This document shows, in pieces, positions 25,809-35,060 of a stretch of 64,000 nt of DNA. The stretch's first letter is position 1. Each line of letters opens with the position of its first letter. The DNA comes from Tranquillimonas rosea. GTDB taxonomy: Bacteria > Pseudomonadota > Alphaproteobacteria > Rhodobacterales > Rhodobacteraceae. A program made the translations under genes and the position numbers. The notes beneath the pieces are model-generated. The model had not been told where the DNA came from and ran no database searches. It saw nothing but the letters and a program-made list of their open reading frames with translations. The stretch lies in the NCBI RefSeq assembly GCF_900111315.1, contig NZ_FOGU01000002.1:248001-312000 (forward strand), written 5' to 3'.

Positions 25809-25840
25809 GGCCGTGCCGGGTTGGCGCGGCCTCTTTTTTT
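25809..25840 (+). terminator. Rho-independent terminator of rpsD
   Basis: GGCCGTGCC-GGGTT-GGCGCGGCC: a nine-pair stem with one G-U pair, then TCTTTTTTT. It is 29 nt after the rpsD stop. Confidence 0.92.
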
Positions 25841-25852
25841 GCGCGGTGGGCT

Positions 25853-25912
25853 GGGGGCTCTGCCCCCGTCGCCTGCGGCGACTCCCCCGGGATATTTTGG
25901 GGCAGAAGAAGG
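25853..25912 (-). repeat. Rhodobacterales-type intergenic repeat, copy 1
   Basis: Minus-strand core CTTCTTCTGCC-N3-AAATATCCC, followed by a palindromic GC-rich arm that includes GGGGGCTCTGCCCCC. Lies after the rpsD terminator. Two more copies are at 48587 and 56002. The rest of this 308-nt gene-free stretch holds the rpsD terminator and the palindrome at 25961. Confidence 0.75.
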
Positions 25913-25960
25913 TGTGGGGGTGGTTCGGACGGTTTAGAGGCGCGTGTATTCTTGGGGGCG

Positions 25961-25982
25961 AGCGTTGTAACGCGACAACGCT
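25961..25982. promoter_or_regulatory. Perfect 8-bp inverted repeat upstream of hisC
   Basis: AGCGTTGT-N6-ACAACGCT, 105 bp before the hisC start. The symmetry and 22-bp length look like the operator of a dimeric repressor rather than a terminator (no T-run). No regulator gene is adjacent. Confidence 0.45.
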
Positions 25983-26087
25983 TGCGGCAAGAGACGCAGC
26001 GTGGAGCGCCGGGGGACGGATCGGGACCTGTTTCGTTCTGGCCACGCCCCCGCCTCACGGATAACAGGGCCGACAGGAGGCCCGACC

Positions 26088-27173
26088 ATGACCGACATCC
26101 GCCCGAAACCCGGCATACTCGAGATCGCACCCTATGTGGGAGGCGCGAGCACGGCCGAGGGCGTGACCGAGGTGGTCAAGCTGAGCTCGAACGAGAACCC
26201 GTTCGGCCCCTCGGAGGCCGCGAAGGAAGCGTTGCGCCGCTCGGCGCACCAGCTGCACCGCTATCCCTCGACCGACCATGCCGCACTGCGCCGGGCGCTC
26301 GGGGCGGTTCACGACCTGGACCCGGAGCGGATCATCTGCGGCGCGGGGTCGGACGAGATCATCGCCTTTCTCTGCCAGGCCTATGCCGGCGCGGGGGACG
26401 AGGTGATCCATACCGAGCACGGCTTCGCGATGTACCGCATCTCGACGCTGGTGGCCGGCGCGACGCCGGTCGAGGTGGCCGAGACCGAGCGCCGGGTCGA
26501 CGTGGACGCGATCCTCGAGGCGTGCAATTTCCGCACCAAGCTGGTCTTCATCGCCAACCCGGCGAACCCGACGGGCACGATGATCGGGACGCCCGAGCTT
26601 GCGCGGCTGGCGGACGGGCTGCCGGAGCACGTTCTTCTGGTGCTCGACGGTGCCTATGCCGAATACGCCGAGGGCTATGACGGCGGCGCCGGGCTGATCG
26701 CGGAGCGCGAGAACGTGGTGATGACGCGGACCTTCTCGAAGCTCTACGGGCTGGGCGGGCTGCGGATCGGCTGGGCGTACGGGCCGGGGCACGTGATCGA
26801 CGTGCTGAACCGGGTCAGGGGGCCCTTCAACCTGAGCCAGTCCCAGCAGGTCGCCGCCGAGGCGGCGGTGCGGGATCGCGACTATGCCCGCCGCTGCCTG
26901 TCGGAGAACGTGCGGCTGCGGCGCTGGCTGGCGCGCGCACTGGACAAGCACGGTGTGCCGAGCGACCCGAGTCACGCGAACTTTCTGCTGGCGCGCTTTT
27001 CCAGCGTCGAAGAGGCCGAGGCCTGCGAGGCGCATCTGCGGCGCGAGGGGCTTCTGGTGCGCAAGGTGGGCGGCTATCGCCTGCCGGACTGCCTGCGGAT
27101 CACCGTGGGGGACGAGGCGTCGTGCCGGCGCGTCGCCCACGGAATCGGCCAGTTCATGAGCCCGGTCGAATGA
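26088..27173 (+). CDS. hisC: Histidinol-phosphate / aromatic aminotransferase
   Basis: PLP-dependent class I/II aminotransferase, 361 aa. [11 protein letters not shown] opens the substrate domain, ANPANPTGT contains the PLP Asn, and K218 in [16 protein letters not shown] is the Schiff-base lysine. The reaction in histidine synthesis is imidazole-acetol phosphate to histidinol phosphate. HisC proteins encoded beside tyrA/tyrC commonly also transaminate prephenate or aromatic keto acids. Here tyrC starts within its stop codon, so an aromatic role is likely. ATG 26088 has CAGGAGG upstream. Confidence 0.93.
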   Translation: MTDIRPKPGILEIAPYVGGASTAEGVTEVVKLSSNENPFGPSEAAKEALRRSAHQLHRYPSTDHAALRRALGAVHDLDPERIICGAGSDEIIAFLCQAYAGAGDEVIHTEHGFAMYRISTLVAGATPVEVAETERRVDVDAILEACNFRTKLVFIANPANPTGTMIGTPELARLADGLPEHVLLVLDGAYAEYAEGYDGGAGLIAERENVVMTRTFSKLYGLGGLRIGWAYGPGHVIDVLNRVRGPFNLSQSQQVAAEAAVRDRDYARRCLSENVRLRRWLARALDKHGVPSDPSHANFLLARFSSVEEAEACEAHLRREGLLVRKVGGYRLPDCLRITVGDEASCRRVAHGIGQFMSPVE

Positions 27174-28090
27174 GCGCGGTCTACGAGCGCGTCGCGCTGA
27201 TCGGGCTGGGCCTGATCGCGGGGTCGATGTCGCTGGCGATCCGTCGGGCAGGGCTGGCCGGCGAGGTCGTGGGCACCGCGCGGTCCCCCGAGACCCGCGC
27301 CGTGGCGGCCGAGATCGGTCTGTGCGACCGGATCGTCGACACCGCCACCGAGGCGGTCGCCGGGGCCGACCTGGTCGTCCTTGCGGTACCGGTGGGCGCG
27401 ATGGGGGCCGTGGCCGCCGAGATCGGGCCGTATCTCGCGCCGGGGGCGACGGTCACCGACGTGGGCTCGGTCAAGAAGTCGGTGATCGAGGCGGTGGGGC
27501 CGCACATCCCCGAGGGCGTGCATTTCGTGCCCGGTCATCCCCTGGCCGGCACGGAACATTCCGGCCCACGCTCGGGCTTTGCCGAGCTCTTCGACAACCG
27601 CTGGTGCCTGCTGGTCCCCGTGCCCGGAACCGAGCCCGAGGCGGTGGCGCGGCTGCGCGCCCTCTGGGAAGGCATCGGCGCCCATGTCGAGGAGATGGAC
27701 GCCGAACACCACGACCTCGTCCTCGCGGTGACCAGCCACGCGCCGCACCTGATCGCCTACACGATGGTCGGGGTGGCTGACGACCTGCGCCGGGTCACCG
27801 ACAGCGAGGTCATCAAGTACTCTGCCGCCGGGTTCCGCGACTTCACCCGCATCGCCGCGAGCGACCCGACCATGTGGCGCGACGTCTTCCTGACGAACAA
27901 GGAGGCGACGCTGGAGATCCTGGGCCGCTTCACCGAGGAGCTGTTCGCGCTGCAGCGGGCGATCCGCACAGGTGACGGCGAGCAGTTGTTCGACTACTTT
28001 ACCCGGACGCGCGCCATCCGGCGCGGCATCATCGAGGCGGGTCAGGACACCGACGCGCCCGATTTCGGACGGGGGCACGGCAAGACATGA
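27170..28090 (+). CDS. tyrC: Cyclohexadienyl/prephenate dehydrogenase
   Basis: NAD(P)-dependent TyrA-family enzyme, 306 aa, oxidising prephenate or arogenate in tyrosine synthesis. Rossmann loop [18 protein letters not shown] is near residues 9-26. [28 protein letters not shown] (catalytic His region) and [13 protein letters not shown] are the conserved blocks. No chorismate mutase or ACT domain is fused to it. Coupled by ATGA to hisC and to the extensin-like gene downstream. Confidence 0.93.
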   Translation: MSAVYERVALIGLGLIAGSMSLAIRRAGLAGEVVGTARSPETRAVAAEIGLCDRIVDTATEAVAGADLVVLAVPVGAMGAVAAEIGPYLAPGATVTDVGSVKKSVIEAVGPHIPEGVHFVPGHPLAGTEHSGPRSGFAELFDNRWCLLVPVPGTEPEAVARLRALWEGIGAHVEEMDAEHHDLVLAVTSHAPHLIAYTMVGVADDLRRVTDSEVIKYSAAGFRDFTRIAASDPTMWRDVFLTNKEATLEILGRFTEELFALQRAIRTGDGEQLFDYFTRTRAIRRGIIEAGQDTDAPDFGRGHGKT

Positions 28091-28869
28091 CACGATCCGC
28101 AGCGTGGCTCGCCCTGACGCTCCTCTGGCCGCTGGCCGCCGGGGCGCAGGCGCCGGAGGCCACGCCGCGGCCCGAGGCGCGTCCCGCGCCCGCCGTCGAG
28201 GTCACGCGCCGCGCGCCCCTGCCGGTCGTCGCCGGGGCGGAGGGCGTGGTGCTGCGCTCGCTCCGGCCGTCGCCGCGGCCCGATGTCGTGCCGGCCATGT
28301 CGGCCTGGGTTCGGCGCGACAGCCCCGACCGCGTCGCCGGCGCGGGAGAGGCGATCTGCGGAGACCCGTCGATCCAGGGCCGGGACGTCGCCCCGATAGA
28401 GGGGCGCATCCGCGGCTGCGGCGTTGCCGATCCGGTCGCGGTCACGGCGGTCGCCGGTGTCGCGCTGAGCGATGCGGCGGTGATGGACTGCACCACGGCG
28501 CGGGCGCTGAAGGAGTGGGTGCAGGAGGGCGTGAAGCCGGTGGTCGGGCGGCGCGGCGGTGGCGTTGTCGGCCTGCGGGTGGCGGCGCACTACGCCTGCC
28601 GGACCCGCAACAACCAGTCCGGCGCGAAGATATCCGAGCACGGCAAGGGCCGGGCGATCGACATCTCGGCCATCCGCCTGGCGAACGGCAACGTGGTGAC
28701 GGTCGAACAGGGCTGGGGGCGGCTGACCACGCGGCGGATGCTGCGCCGGATGCACCGAAACGCCTGCGGCACGTTCGGCACTGTCCTGGGCCCGCGCGCC
28801 GACCGGTTCCACCAGGATCATTTCCACCTCGACACCGCGCGGTATCGCGGCGGCGCCTACTGCCGCTAG
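28087..28869 (+). CDS. Extensin-like C-terminal domain protein, exported
   Basis: Protein of 260 aa with a signal peptide (cleavage near AAGAQA, residue 20), a Pro/Ala-rich linker, then the extensin-like C-terminal domain (PF06904 type) from about residue 90. Conserved Cys residues and the pattern SGAKISEHGKGRAIDISA ... FHQDHFHLD recall the metal-binding His/Asp set of LAS/M15 peptidases. A periplasmic peptidoglycan-hydrolase role is plausible but not shown for the family in general. It begins in the tyrC stop codon and overlaps the convergent DUF2125 gene by 4 nt. Confidence 0.85.
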   Translation: MTRSAAWLALTLLWPLAAGAQAPEATPRPEARPAPAVEVTRRAPLPVVAGAEGVVLRSLRPSPRPDVVPAMSAWVRRDSPDRVAGAGEAICGDPSIQGRDVAPIEGRIRGCGVADPVAVTAVAGVALSDAAVMDCTTARALKEWVQEGVKPVVGRRGGGVVGLRVAAHYACRTRNNQSGAKISEHGKGRAIDISAIRLANGNVVTVEQGWGRLTTRRMLRRMHRNACGTFGTVLGPRADRFHQDHFHLDTARYRGGAYCR

Positions 28870-29873
28870 CGGATCGTGAGCGGCGGGACGCGGCCCAGCG
28901 GGATCGGGCCGAACGAGATCGCGCCCTCGGAGAATGTCAGCGTCGCGTCAAGCGTGTCTTTCGCCCCGGACATGCCCGCCAGCAGTTGAAGCCCGCGTTC
29001 CAGCGTGTCGGAGAGGCCCTCGGGCAGGGCGCCGGCCTGCCGGGCGACCTGCAGCATCTCGCGCCAGTTCACGGCCTTGACGGTGATCTTGCCCGACGGG
29101 CGGCCCTCGTCGTCGATGTCGAGCGCGCCCGCGGCGCGCAGCTCCATCCCGCCCCATTCGGCGCGGAGTTCGGAGAGGTCAATGGCGGTGGGCTGGGGGC
29201 GCGAGTCCTCGATCGCGGTGCGATCCCATTGCCGGTCGAAGCCGACGATCGTGTCGAGCCGCAGCACCTCGACCTCTTCGGGCAGCCGCCCGCTGGGATC
29301 GAGCGCGTCGCGGAGTTGCTTCGAGGGGACCAGTTGCGAGGCGTCGAGGCCGATCTCGTAGGCGTTCTCCTGCGCCGGGGCCTGGCGGACGGCAAAGCGG
29401 CCCTCGTCCAAGGCGGCGGACCAGCCGGAGCCGTCGAGCGTCAGGCCGTCGAGGACGAACTGCACGCGGTCGAGCGCCAGCGCGGTGCCGGGCCTGAATA
29501 CCACGCTGCCGCGCATCTGTTCGGTGCCCACGGCCACGGTGTCGTAGGGGCTGGCGATCGACTGCTCGTGGGGAAAGGCGACGATGACATGGTTCGGCTT
29601 GTAGCTCAGCGCGAGGATCTGGAAGAACGGCGCGTCCCAGGCGACCCCGGTGGCCGGGTCGGCGAGGGTGATGTCCGTGATCGTCGTGTCGAAGCGGCTG
29701 GGAAAGCCGCTCGTGTTCAGGCTGTCGTACTCGGCGACCCACCCGGCGGCCTGACGCTCCTGGAACCAGGTGGCGAGCTTGCGCTCGACCATCGCCTGGC
29801 CGACGAACCAGTAACCTGCATAGAGCAGGGCCAGGGCCAGCAACACCAGCGCCAACACGATCACCTTGCGCAT
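28866..29873 (-). CDS. DUF2125 domain protein, membrane anchored
   Basis: Protein of 335 aa found mainly in alphaproteobacteria; function unknown. An uncleaved N-terminal helix (about residues 4-24) is followed by a periplasmic beta-rich domain with repeated strands such as FPSRFDTTITDITLADPATG. This pattern resembles the AsmA/lipid-transfer-like repeat proteins, but the relation is only an impression. I chose ATG 29873; a GTG lies one codon earlier. Convergent 4-nt overlap with the extensin-like gene. Confidence 0.8.
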   Translation of the reverse strand: MRKVIVLALVLLALALLYAGYWFVGQAMVERKLATWFQERQAAGWVAEYDSLNTSGFPSRFDTTITDITLADPATGVAWDAPFFQILALSYKPNHVIVAFPHEQSIASPYDTVAVGTEQMRGSVVFRPGTALALDRVQFVLDGLTLDGSGWSAALDEGRFAVRQAPAQENAYEIGLDASQLVPSKQLRDALDPSGRLPEEVEVLRLDTIVGFDRQWDRTAIEDSRPQPTAIDLSELRAEWGGMELRAAGALDIDDEGRPSGKITVKAVNWREMLQVARQAGALPEGLSDTLERGLQLLAGMSGAKDTLDATLTFSEGAISFGPIPLGRVPPLTIR

Positions 29874-29937
29874 CACGCCCCCTTTCCTCCCGTCGCCAGC
29901 GCGTGTTTACAGGCGCGGCAACCGGAGGACCAGCGTC

Positions 29938-30489
29938 ATGCACGACACATCCCTGTGGGTTTTCGGCTACGGCTCGTTGATCTGGAACCCCGGCTTTCCG
30001 GTGGCCGAGCGCCACATCGCCACCCTGCCGGGCCATTCGCGCAGCTTCTGCATGCGCTCGATCCATCATCGCGGCACCTCCGATCGGCCGGGGCTGGTGC
30101 TGGCGCTGGATCCGACGCAGGGCTCGGCGTGCCACGGCATCGGCTTCCGCGTGCGGGCGGGGGCCGAGGAGGAGACGGTGGACTATCTGCGCGAGCGCGA
30201 GCTCGTCTCGGCCGCCTATCTGGAAGCCGAGGTGGCGATCCGGCTGGAGGACGGGCGCGAGGTGGACGCGATGACCTTCGTGATCGACCCGCACCACGAG
30301 CAGTATGTCCACGGACTGCCGCTGGAGGATCAGGCCAGAATCATCGCCGCCGCGCATGGCGGGAAGGGGCCCAATGCCGAGTATCTATACAACACAACGG
30401 CACATCTCGCCGAGCTGGGCATCGCCGACGCCGAGCTGGAATGGCTTGCCGCCCGGGTTCGTGAGATAGAGGCGGAAGGGGCGTCCTGA
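29938..30489 (+). CDS. chaC: ChaC-like gamma-glutamylcyclotransferase
   Basis: Cytoplasmic enzyme, 183 aa, of the ChaC/GGCT fold. The opening LWVFGYGSLIWNPGF is the glycine-rich YGSLI substrate loop. The catalytic Glu probably lies in the YLRERELV segment near residue 85. ChaC enzymes split glutathione to 5-oxoproline and Cys-Gly. ATG 29938 has GGAGG 9 nt upstream. It stands between divergent DUF2125 and the motor pair and shows no functional link with them. Confidence 0.9.
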   Translation: MHDTSLWVFGYGSLIWNPGFPVAERHIATLPGHSRSFCMRSIHHRGTSDRPGLVLALDPTQGSACHGIGFRVRAGAEEETVDYLRERELVSAAYLEAEVAIRLEDGREVDAMTFVIDPHHEQYVHGLPLEDQARIIAAAHGGKGPNAEYLYNTTAHLAELGIADAELEWLAARVREIEAEGAS

Positions 30490-30557
30490 TTCGCACCTTG
30501 GACAGGTGCAGCGAGTTTTCGTATGCTGCACCGCAATAGAAACGCCGGGATGCGTTC

Positions 30558-31772
30558 ATGAAGGATATCGGCGGCCGTCAGGCCGAGCCGCAATTCACTC
30601 AACCCGTCCGCCAGATCACCATGATGCTGGTCGTCCTCGGACTCGTGATCGCGGGCGCCTATGTCATCTTTCCGCGGGTGGCGCCGGTGTTTCTGGCTAA
30701 CCCGATCCTGAACGGCGTGATTGCCTTCGTCTTCGTCATCGGGGTGCTGGCCTGTTTCTGGCAGGTGCTGCAGCTGATCCAGTCCGTCAGCTGGATCGAG
30801 GGGCACGCGGCCGAGACGCCGGGGCACGATCTTGTGCGCGCGCCGCGCCTGCTGGCGCCGCTGGCGCAGCTTCTGCGGACGCGCGGGCGGCGGATGCAGA
30901 TCAGCGCGTCGTCCTCGCGCTCGATCCTGGATTCGGTCGCGACCCGGATCGACGAGGCTCGGGACATCACCCGCTATCTCGTCAACCTTCTGATCTTCTT
31001 GGGCCTTTTGGGCACGTTCTACGGCCTAGCGACCACCGTGCCGGCGATCGTCGACACGATCGGCAACCTCGCCCCGAGCGAGGGCGAAAGCGGCATGGCG
31101 GTGTTCGAGCGGCTGATGAGCGGCCTGCAGGAGCAGCTGGGCGGCATGGGCGTGGCGTTCTCGTCGTCGCTGCTGGGCCTGGCCGGGTCGCTGGTCGTGG
31201 GCCTGTTGGAACTGTTCGCCTCGCACGGGCAGAACCGGTTCTACCGCGAGCTCGAAGAATGGCTGTCGACGATCACGCGGCTGGGCTTCGCCTCGGGCGA
31301 AGAGGCGCCGACCGACCAGGCGATGCTGGCGCAGATGATGGACCAGATGTCCGAGCAGATGGACCGGCTGCAGTCCATCTTCACCAGGTCCGACGCCAGC
31401 CGTACCCAGGTCGACGAGCGTCTGGGCGACGTCGCGCAATCCATGGACCGCCTGACCCGCAAGCTCGAGGCCGAGAGCGGCGGGGCCGCCGCGATGGACC
31501 GGCTGGCGCAAGGGCAGGACCGGCTGGCCGCCGCCATCGAGGCGCAGATCGAGGAGGGCGCGACCGGCGGGCTCGACGCTGAAAGCCGGATGCGGCTGCG
31601 GTCGATCGACGTGCAGCTGCTGCGTGTGCTCGAAGAGATGTCTGCGGGCCGGCAGGAAAGCACCGCCGAGCTGCGGCAGGACATCAGGCAACTGGTGCGC
31701 GCGCTGCGGCAGGGGCAGGGCGGGACCCGGCCCGACACCGATTTCCCGCAGGTCGGCACTGGGCGGGGCTGA
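30558..31772 (+). CDS. MotA/TolQ/ExbB-like proton-channel subunit with long cytoplasmic tail
   Basis: Inner-membrane protein, 404 aa, with four hydrophobic segments at about 19-44, 52-76, 139-163 and 197-222. The last two, with LLGTFYGLATTVPAI and MGVAFSSSLLGLAGSLVVGLLE, match the channel helices of the MotA/TolQ/ExbB family. From about 255 to 385 a helical tail rich in Gln, Glu and Arg (MMDQMSEQMDRL and similar) probably forms a cytoplasmic coiled coil. It is followed after 3 nt by an OmpA/MotB-like gene, its stator partner. No flagellar, Tol or TonB genes are near. The pair is probably a non-flagellar ion-driven motor of unknown job. Confidence 0.85.
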   Translation: MKDIGGRQAEPQFTQPVRQITMMLVVLGLVIAGAYVIFPRVAPVFLANPILNGVIAFVFVIGVLACFWQVLQLIQSVSWIEGHAAETPGHDLVRAPRLLAPLAQLLRTRGRRMQISASSSRSILDSVATRIDEARDITRYLVNLLIFLGLLGTFYGLATTVPAIVDTIGNLAPSEGESGMAVFERLMSGLQEQLGGMGVAFSSSLLGLAGSLVVGLLELFASHGQNRFYRELEEWLSTITRLGFASGEEAPTDQAMLAQMMDQMSEQMDRLQSIFTRSDASRTQVDERLGDVAQSMDRLTRKLEAESGGAAAMDRLAQGQDRLAAAIEAQIEEGATGGLDAESRMRLRSIDVQLLRVLEEMSAGRQESTAELRQDIRQLVRALRQGQGGTRPDTDFPQVGTGRG

Positions 31773-31775
31773 TCC

Positions 31776-34082
31776 ATGGCGCTGACCCGCCGCTCGACAC
31801 AGCGTGTCTCGGGCAGCATCTGGCCCGGTTTCGTGGACGCGATGACCGCGCTCCTCCTGGTGATGATGTTCGTGCTGACGATCTTCATGGTCGTCCAGTT
31901 CACCCTGCGCGAGACGATCTCGGGGCAGGAGAGCGAGCTGGACGAGCTGACGAGCGAGGTGGCGGGGCTCACGCGGCTTCTTGGGCTGGAACAGGACCGA
32001 AACGAGGCGCTCGAGGGCGCGAATACCGACCTGCAGCAGCAGCTTGAACAGGCGCAGTCGACGGTGGCCGCGCAATCCGAGCGGATCGCGGGTCTGCGGC
32101 AGGCGAACGAGGAGCAGACGGCCCGGATCGCGAGTTTCGAGGAACAGGTCGCCTCGCTTCTGTCGCAGCGGGACACGGCGCGCGAGCGGGTGGCCTCGCT
32201 GGAGGACGAGCAGCAGGAGCTTCTCTCCGAGCAGGAATCGTTGAACCTCGCCCTGGCCCAGGCGCGCGACGAGATCGACGCGCAGGCCGAGGCCGCCCGT
32301 CTGGCCGCCGCCCGCCGCGAGGCGTTGGAGGCGATGGCCGCCGACCTGCGCGCCCGCGCCGAAGAGAGCGAGAGCGAAGGACAGGCGCTGACCGCGCGGG
32401 TTGGTGAGCTGGAAGAGCAGCTGTCGCAAGAGGAACAGGCCCGCCTTGCCGAAGCGGCGGCCGCCGAGGAACTGCGCGAGCGGCTCGAGGACTCGCAGGC
32501 CGAACTGAACGCCATGACGCTCGCGCTGGAGGAACAGCGTCGCGAGGCCGAAGAGACCATGACCCTGCTCGCCGCGGCGGAATCGGCCAAGGAGCAGCTC
32601 AACGACAGGCTGGCCGCGGCGATCCTGGCCCGCGAGAACCTGCAGGGCGAGCTGAACGAAACGGTGGCCGAACAGGCCGACCTGAACCGCCGTCTCGCCA
32701 CGGCCCTGCTGACACGCGAACGGGCCGAGGCCGAGGCGGATGCGCTGCAATCGGCGTTGGACGAGTCCGAGGGCAACGTCGCCGACCTGAACGCCCGTCT
32801 CGCCTCGGCGCTATTGGACCGGGATACCGTGCAGGACAGCCTCGACGTGGCGCGGCAGACCATCGAGGAAGAGCGCGCGGCGCGCGAGGCGCTGAACCGC
32901 GACCTTGCCGCGGCGCTGCTGGAGCGCGACGCGGACGAGGTGGCCCTGGCCGAGAGCGAGGCCGAGGCCGCCGCGCTGAACCGCCGTCTCGCCGCCGCCC
33001 TGAGCGATGCCGACGCGGCCCGGAGCGCGCAACAGACCGCCGAGACCGAGGCGGCGGAAACACAGGACGAACTGGCGCAGAGCCGCGCGGCATTGCAGGC
33101 CGCGCTCGACGAGCGCGCCGCGCTGCGGGACGACCTGCAACAGAGCGAGGACGCCCTGCAGCTGGCCCTGTCCACGAGCGAGCGCCTGGAGAACGAGCTG
33201 GACGCGACGCGGGCGGCCCTCGCCAGCCTCGAGGAGGAATCGCAGGAGACGCAGGAGAACCTGCGCTCGCGTCTTGAAGAGGCGCTGGCGGCGCGCATCG
33301 CGGCAGAGCAGGAGGCGCAGGCCAGCATGAGCGAGGCGGAGCGTCGCGAGACGCTGTTGCAGGCCGCGAACCGGGAACTCGACCGGACCGAGGCGCAATC
33401 GGCGGCGGCGCAGCGCAAGGTCGCCGCGTTGAACGCCCAGGTCTCGGAGCTGCGCTCGCAACTGGACGACTTGCAGGGTCTCCTGGACGCCGCCCGCGAA
33501 AGCGATGCCGAGGCGCAGGTGAGGATCGAGACGCTGGGCGCCGACCTGAACGCCGCCCTGGCCCGTGCGGCCGCCGAGGCGCAGCGCCGGGCCGAGCTGG
33601 AAGCCGAGCGCGCCGAGCGGCTGGAGCGGTATCAGTCCGAGTTCTTCGGCAAGCTGCGCGACCTTCTGGACGACCGCGAGGGCGTGCAGATCGTCGGCGA
33701 CCGCTTCGTGTTCTCGTCCGAGGTGCTGTTCGGCGTGGGCTCGGCAGAGCTGTCGGCGAACGGGCGCGAGCAGATCGCCAACGTCGCGGAGATCCTGTTC
33801 GACGTCGCCGACCAGATCCCGGACGGGATCGACTGGGTGATCCGCGTCGACGGCCACACCGACGACACGCCGCTGCTGCCCTCTGCGCAGTTCGAGAACA
33901 ACTGGGAGCTCAGCCAGGCGCGCGCGCTGTCGGTCGTGCAGTTCATGACGCAGCAGCTGGGCTTTCCGCCCGAGCGGCTGGCGCCCACCGGGTTCGGAGA
34001 GTACCGCCCGGTGAACACCGCCGACACCGCCGAGGCGCGCGCGCAGAACCGGCGGATCGAACTGAAACTGACGGAACGCTGA
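31776..34082 (+). CDS. MotB/OmpA-like protein with very long periplasmic coiled coil
   Basis: Protein of 768 aa. One helix at residues 17-42 carries D21 (GFVDAMTALLLVMMFVL), the position of the proton-binding Asp in MotB/ExbD. Residues about 45-620 form a continuous heptad-rich coiled coil. A motif LN-x2-LA-x-A recurs at L275, L303, L338, L373 and L401, spaced 28, 35, 35 and 28 residues, all multiples of seven. The C-terminus (about 635-768) is an OmpA/MotB peptidoglycan-binding domain (VDGHTDDTPL, ELSQARALSVVQFM, NRRIELKL). A fully extended coil of this size could reach far across the periplasm. Function unknown. Confidence 0.87.
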   Translation: MALTRRSTQRVSGSIWPGFVDAMTALLLVMMFVLTIFMVVQFTLRETISGQESELDELTSEVAGLTRLLGLEQDRNEALEGANTDLQQQLEQAQSTVAAQSERIAGLRQANEEQTARIASFEEQVASLLSQRDTARERVASLEDEQQELLSEQESLNLALAQARDEIDAQAEAARLAAARREALEAMAADLRARAEESESEGQALTARVGELEEQLSQEEQARLAEAAAAEELRERLEDSQAELNAMTLALEEQRREAEETMTLLAAAESAKEQLNDRLAAAILARENLQGELNETVAEQADLNRRLATALLTRERAEAEADALQSALDESEGNVADLNARLASALLDRDTVQDSLDVARQTIEEERAAREALNRDLAAALLERDADEVALAESEAEAAALNRRLAAALSDADAARSAQQTAETEAAETQDELAQSRAALQAALDERAALRDDLQQSEDALQLALSTSERLENELDATRAALASLEEESQETQENLRSRLEEALAARIAAEQEAQASMSEAERRETLLQAANRELDRTEAQSAAAQRKVAALNAQVSELRSQLDDLQGLLDAARESDAEAQVRIETLGADLNAALARAAAEAQRRAELEAERAERLERYQSEFFGKLRDLLDDREGVQIVGDRFVFSSEVLFGVGSAELSANGREQIANVAEILFDVADQIPDGIDWVIRVDGHTDDTPLLPSAQFENNWELSQARALSVVQFMTQQLGFPPERLAPTGFGEYRPVNTADTAEARAQNRRIELKLTER

Positions 34083-34088
34083 GCGGGG

Positions 34089-35060
34089 CTAGCCGCCGAT
34101 CGAGATGGTCGTGCTCTGGCGCGATAGTTCTTCCCCGTCGCGGCGCATGACCACGTCACCCTCGTAGGTGCCGGGCGCCCAGCCGCCCTCGGGCTGGCGA
34201 CGACCGACGGCGCGGAAGAGCTGCGCCTGTTGCCGGTCCAGCGCGACGGTCTCTTCGATCACACTGCCCTCGGGGCCGGTGATCGACAGGGCCAGCTCGT
34301 CTCCCGGCCGGGCGCCGAAGACATAGCCCCACACCACGAGCGCCGCGGCGTCGGTGGGAAGGGTATCAGTCGCCGCGTCGCCGGCCTTGATCGCGTCGAA
34401 CTCGGGGATCGTGTCCGCGAAGCCCGCCGAGATCAGCCCGCCGGGCTCGTAGGCCGGCGGTTCGCTCCACAGCGATCCGGCGTCGTCCCGGCCGCACTGG
34501 GCGGTGGCGTCGGGCGCAAAGGGATCGACGACCGCATCCATGTGGCGGACCGACAGGTGCAGGTGGGGGAACTGCGTCTGACCGCTGAGGCCGACCTGGC
34601 CGATCACGGTCGTGGTGTTGACGCGCTGGCCCTCGCGGACGGCGACCGAGCCCTGCTTGAGGTGACAATACTGCGTCTCCCACCCGTCGCCGTGGGTGAT
34701 GACGACGCCGTTGCCGCATTCACGGCCTTCGACCGCGGAGGCGGTTTCGTCGGAATACAGCCTGTCGGCCACGCCGTCGCGCATGGCGCGGACGGTTCCG
34801 GGTGCCGCGGCGCGGACATCCACGCCGTCCTCCATCATCTTCATGCTGGGCAGGGCGAAATCGGTGCCCTTGTGGCCGTCATAGCTGAGCGGGCCGCAAG
34901 TGTAATCCGTCGCCCCCGGTCCGGGATCGGCGTCGGTGTATTGCTGGATGTGGCAGGTTTCGCCGAGCGCGCAGTCAATCGGCACGCTCAAAATGGGTTC
35001 CCTCGCGGCAGCGGGTGCCGCGAGGGAGACAAGGCTCAGTGTGAGTGCAGCCCGTTTCAC
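34089..35060 (-). CDS. M23 family metallopeptidase, exported
   Basis: Predicted periplasmic peptidoglycan endopeptidase, 323 aa. Signal peptide ends near residue 19 (AAPAAAR). The LytM fold shows H63 and D67 in DGHKGTD and H168 in PHLHLS as Zn ligands, with H133 (YCHL) nearby, so it looks active. A C-terminal beta-domain of about 120 residues follows. The start is GTG 35060, overlapping the clpA stop by GTGA. It converges on the motor-pair gene with a 6-nt gap. Confidence 0.9.
   Translation of the reverse strand: MKRAALTLSLVSLAAPAAAREPILSVPIDCALGETCHIQQYTDADPGPGATDYTCGPLSYDGHKGTDFALPSMKMMEDGVDVRAAAPGTVRAMRDGVADRLYSDETASAVEGRECGNGVVITHGDGWETQYCHLKQGSVAVREGQRVNTTTVIGQVGLSGQTQFPHLHLSVRHMDAVVDPFAPDATAQCGRDDAGSLWSEPPAYEPGGLISAGFADTIPEFDAIKAGDAATDTLPTDAAALVVWGYVFGARPGDELALSITGPEGSVIEETVALDRQQAQLFRAVGRRQPEGGWAPGTYEGDVVMRRDGEELSRQSTTISIGG

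Noticed and set aside
31776..33630. Tandem DNA repeats or CRISPR-like array in the coiled-coil gene
   Set aside because: The repetition is at protein level with heptad spacing; DNA copies diverge and there are no constant direct repeats with spacers.
30558..34082. Zorya-type anti-phage system (ZorAB-like channel pair)
   Set aside because: The MotA-like and OmpA/MotB-like pair recalls ZorA/ZorB, but the long coil here is in the periplasmic B subunit, and no ZorC, ZorD or ZorE genes follow; the neighbours are ChaC and an M23 peptidase.
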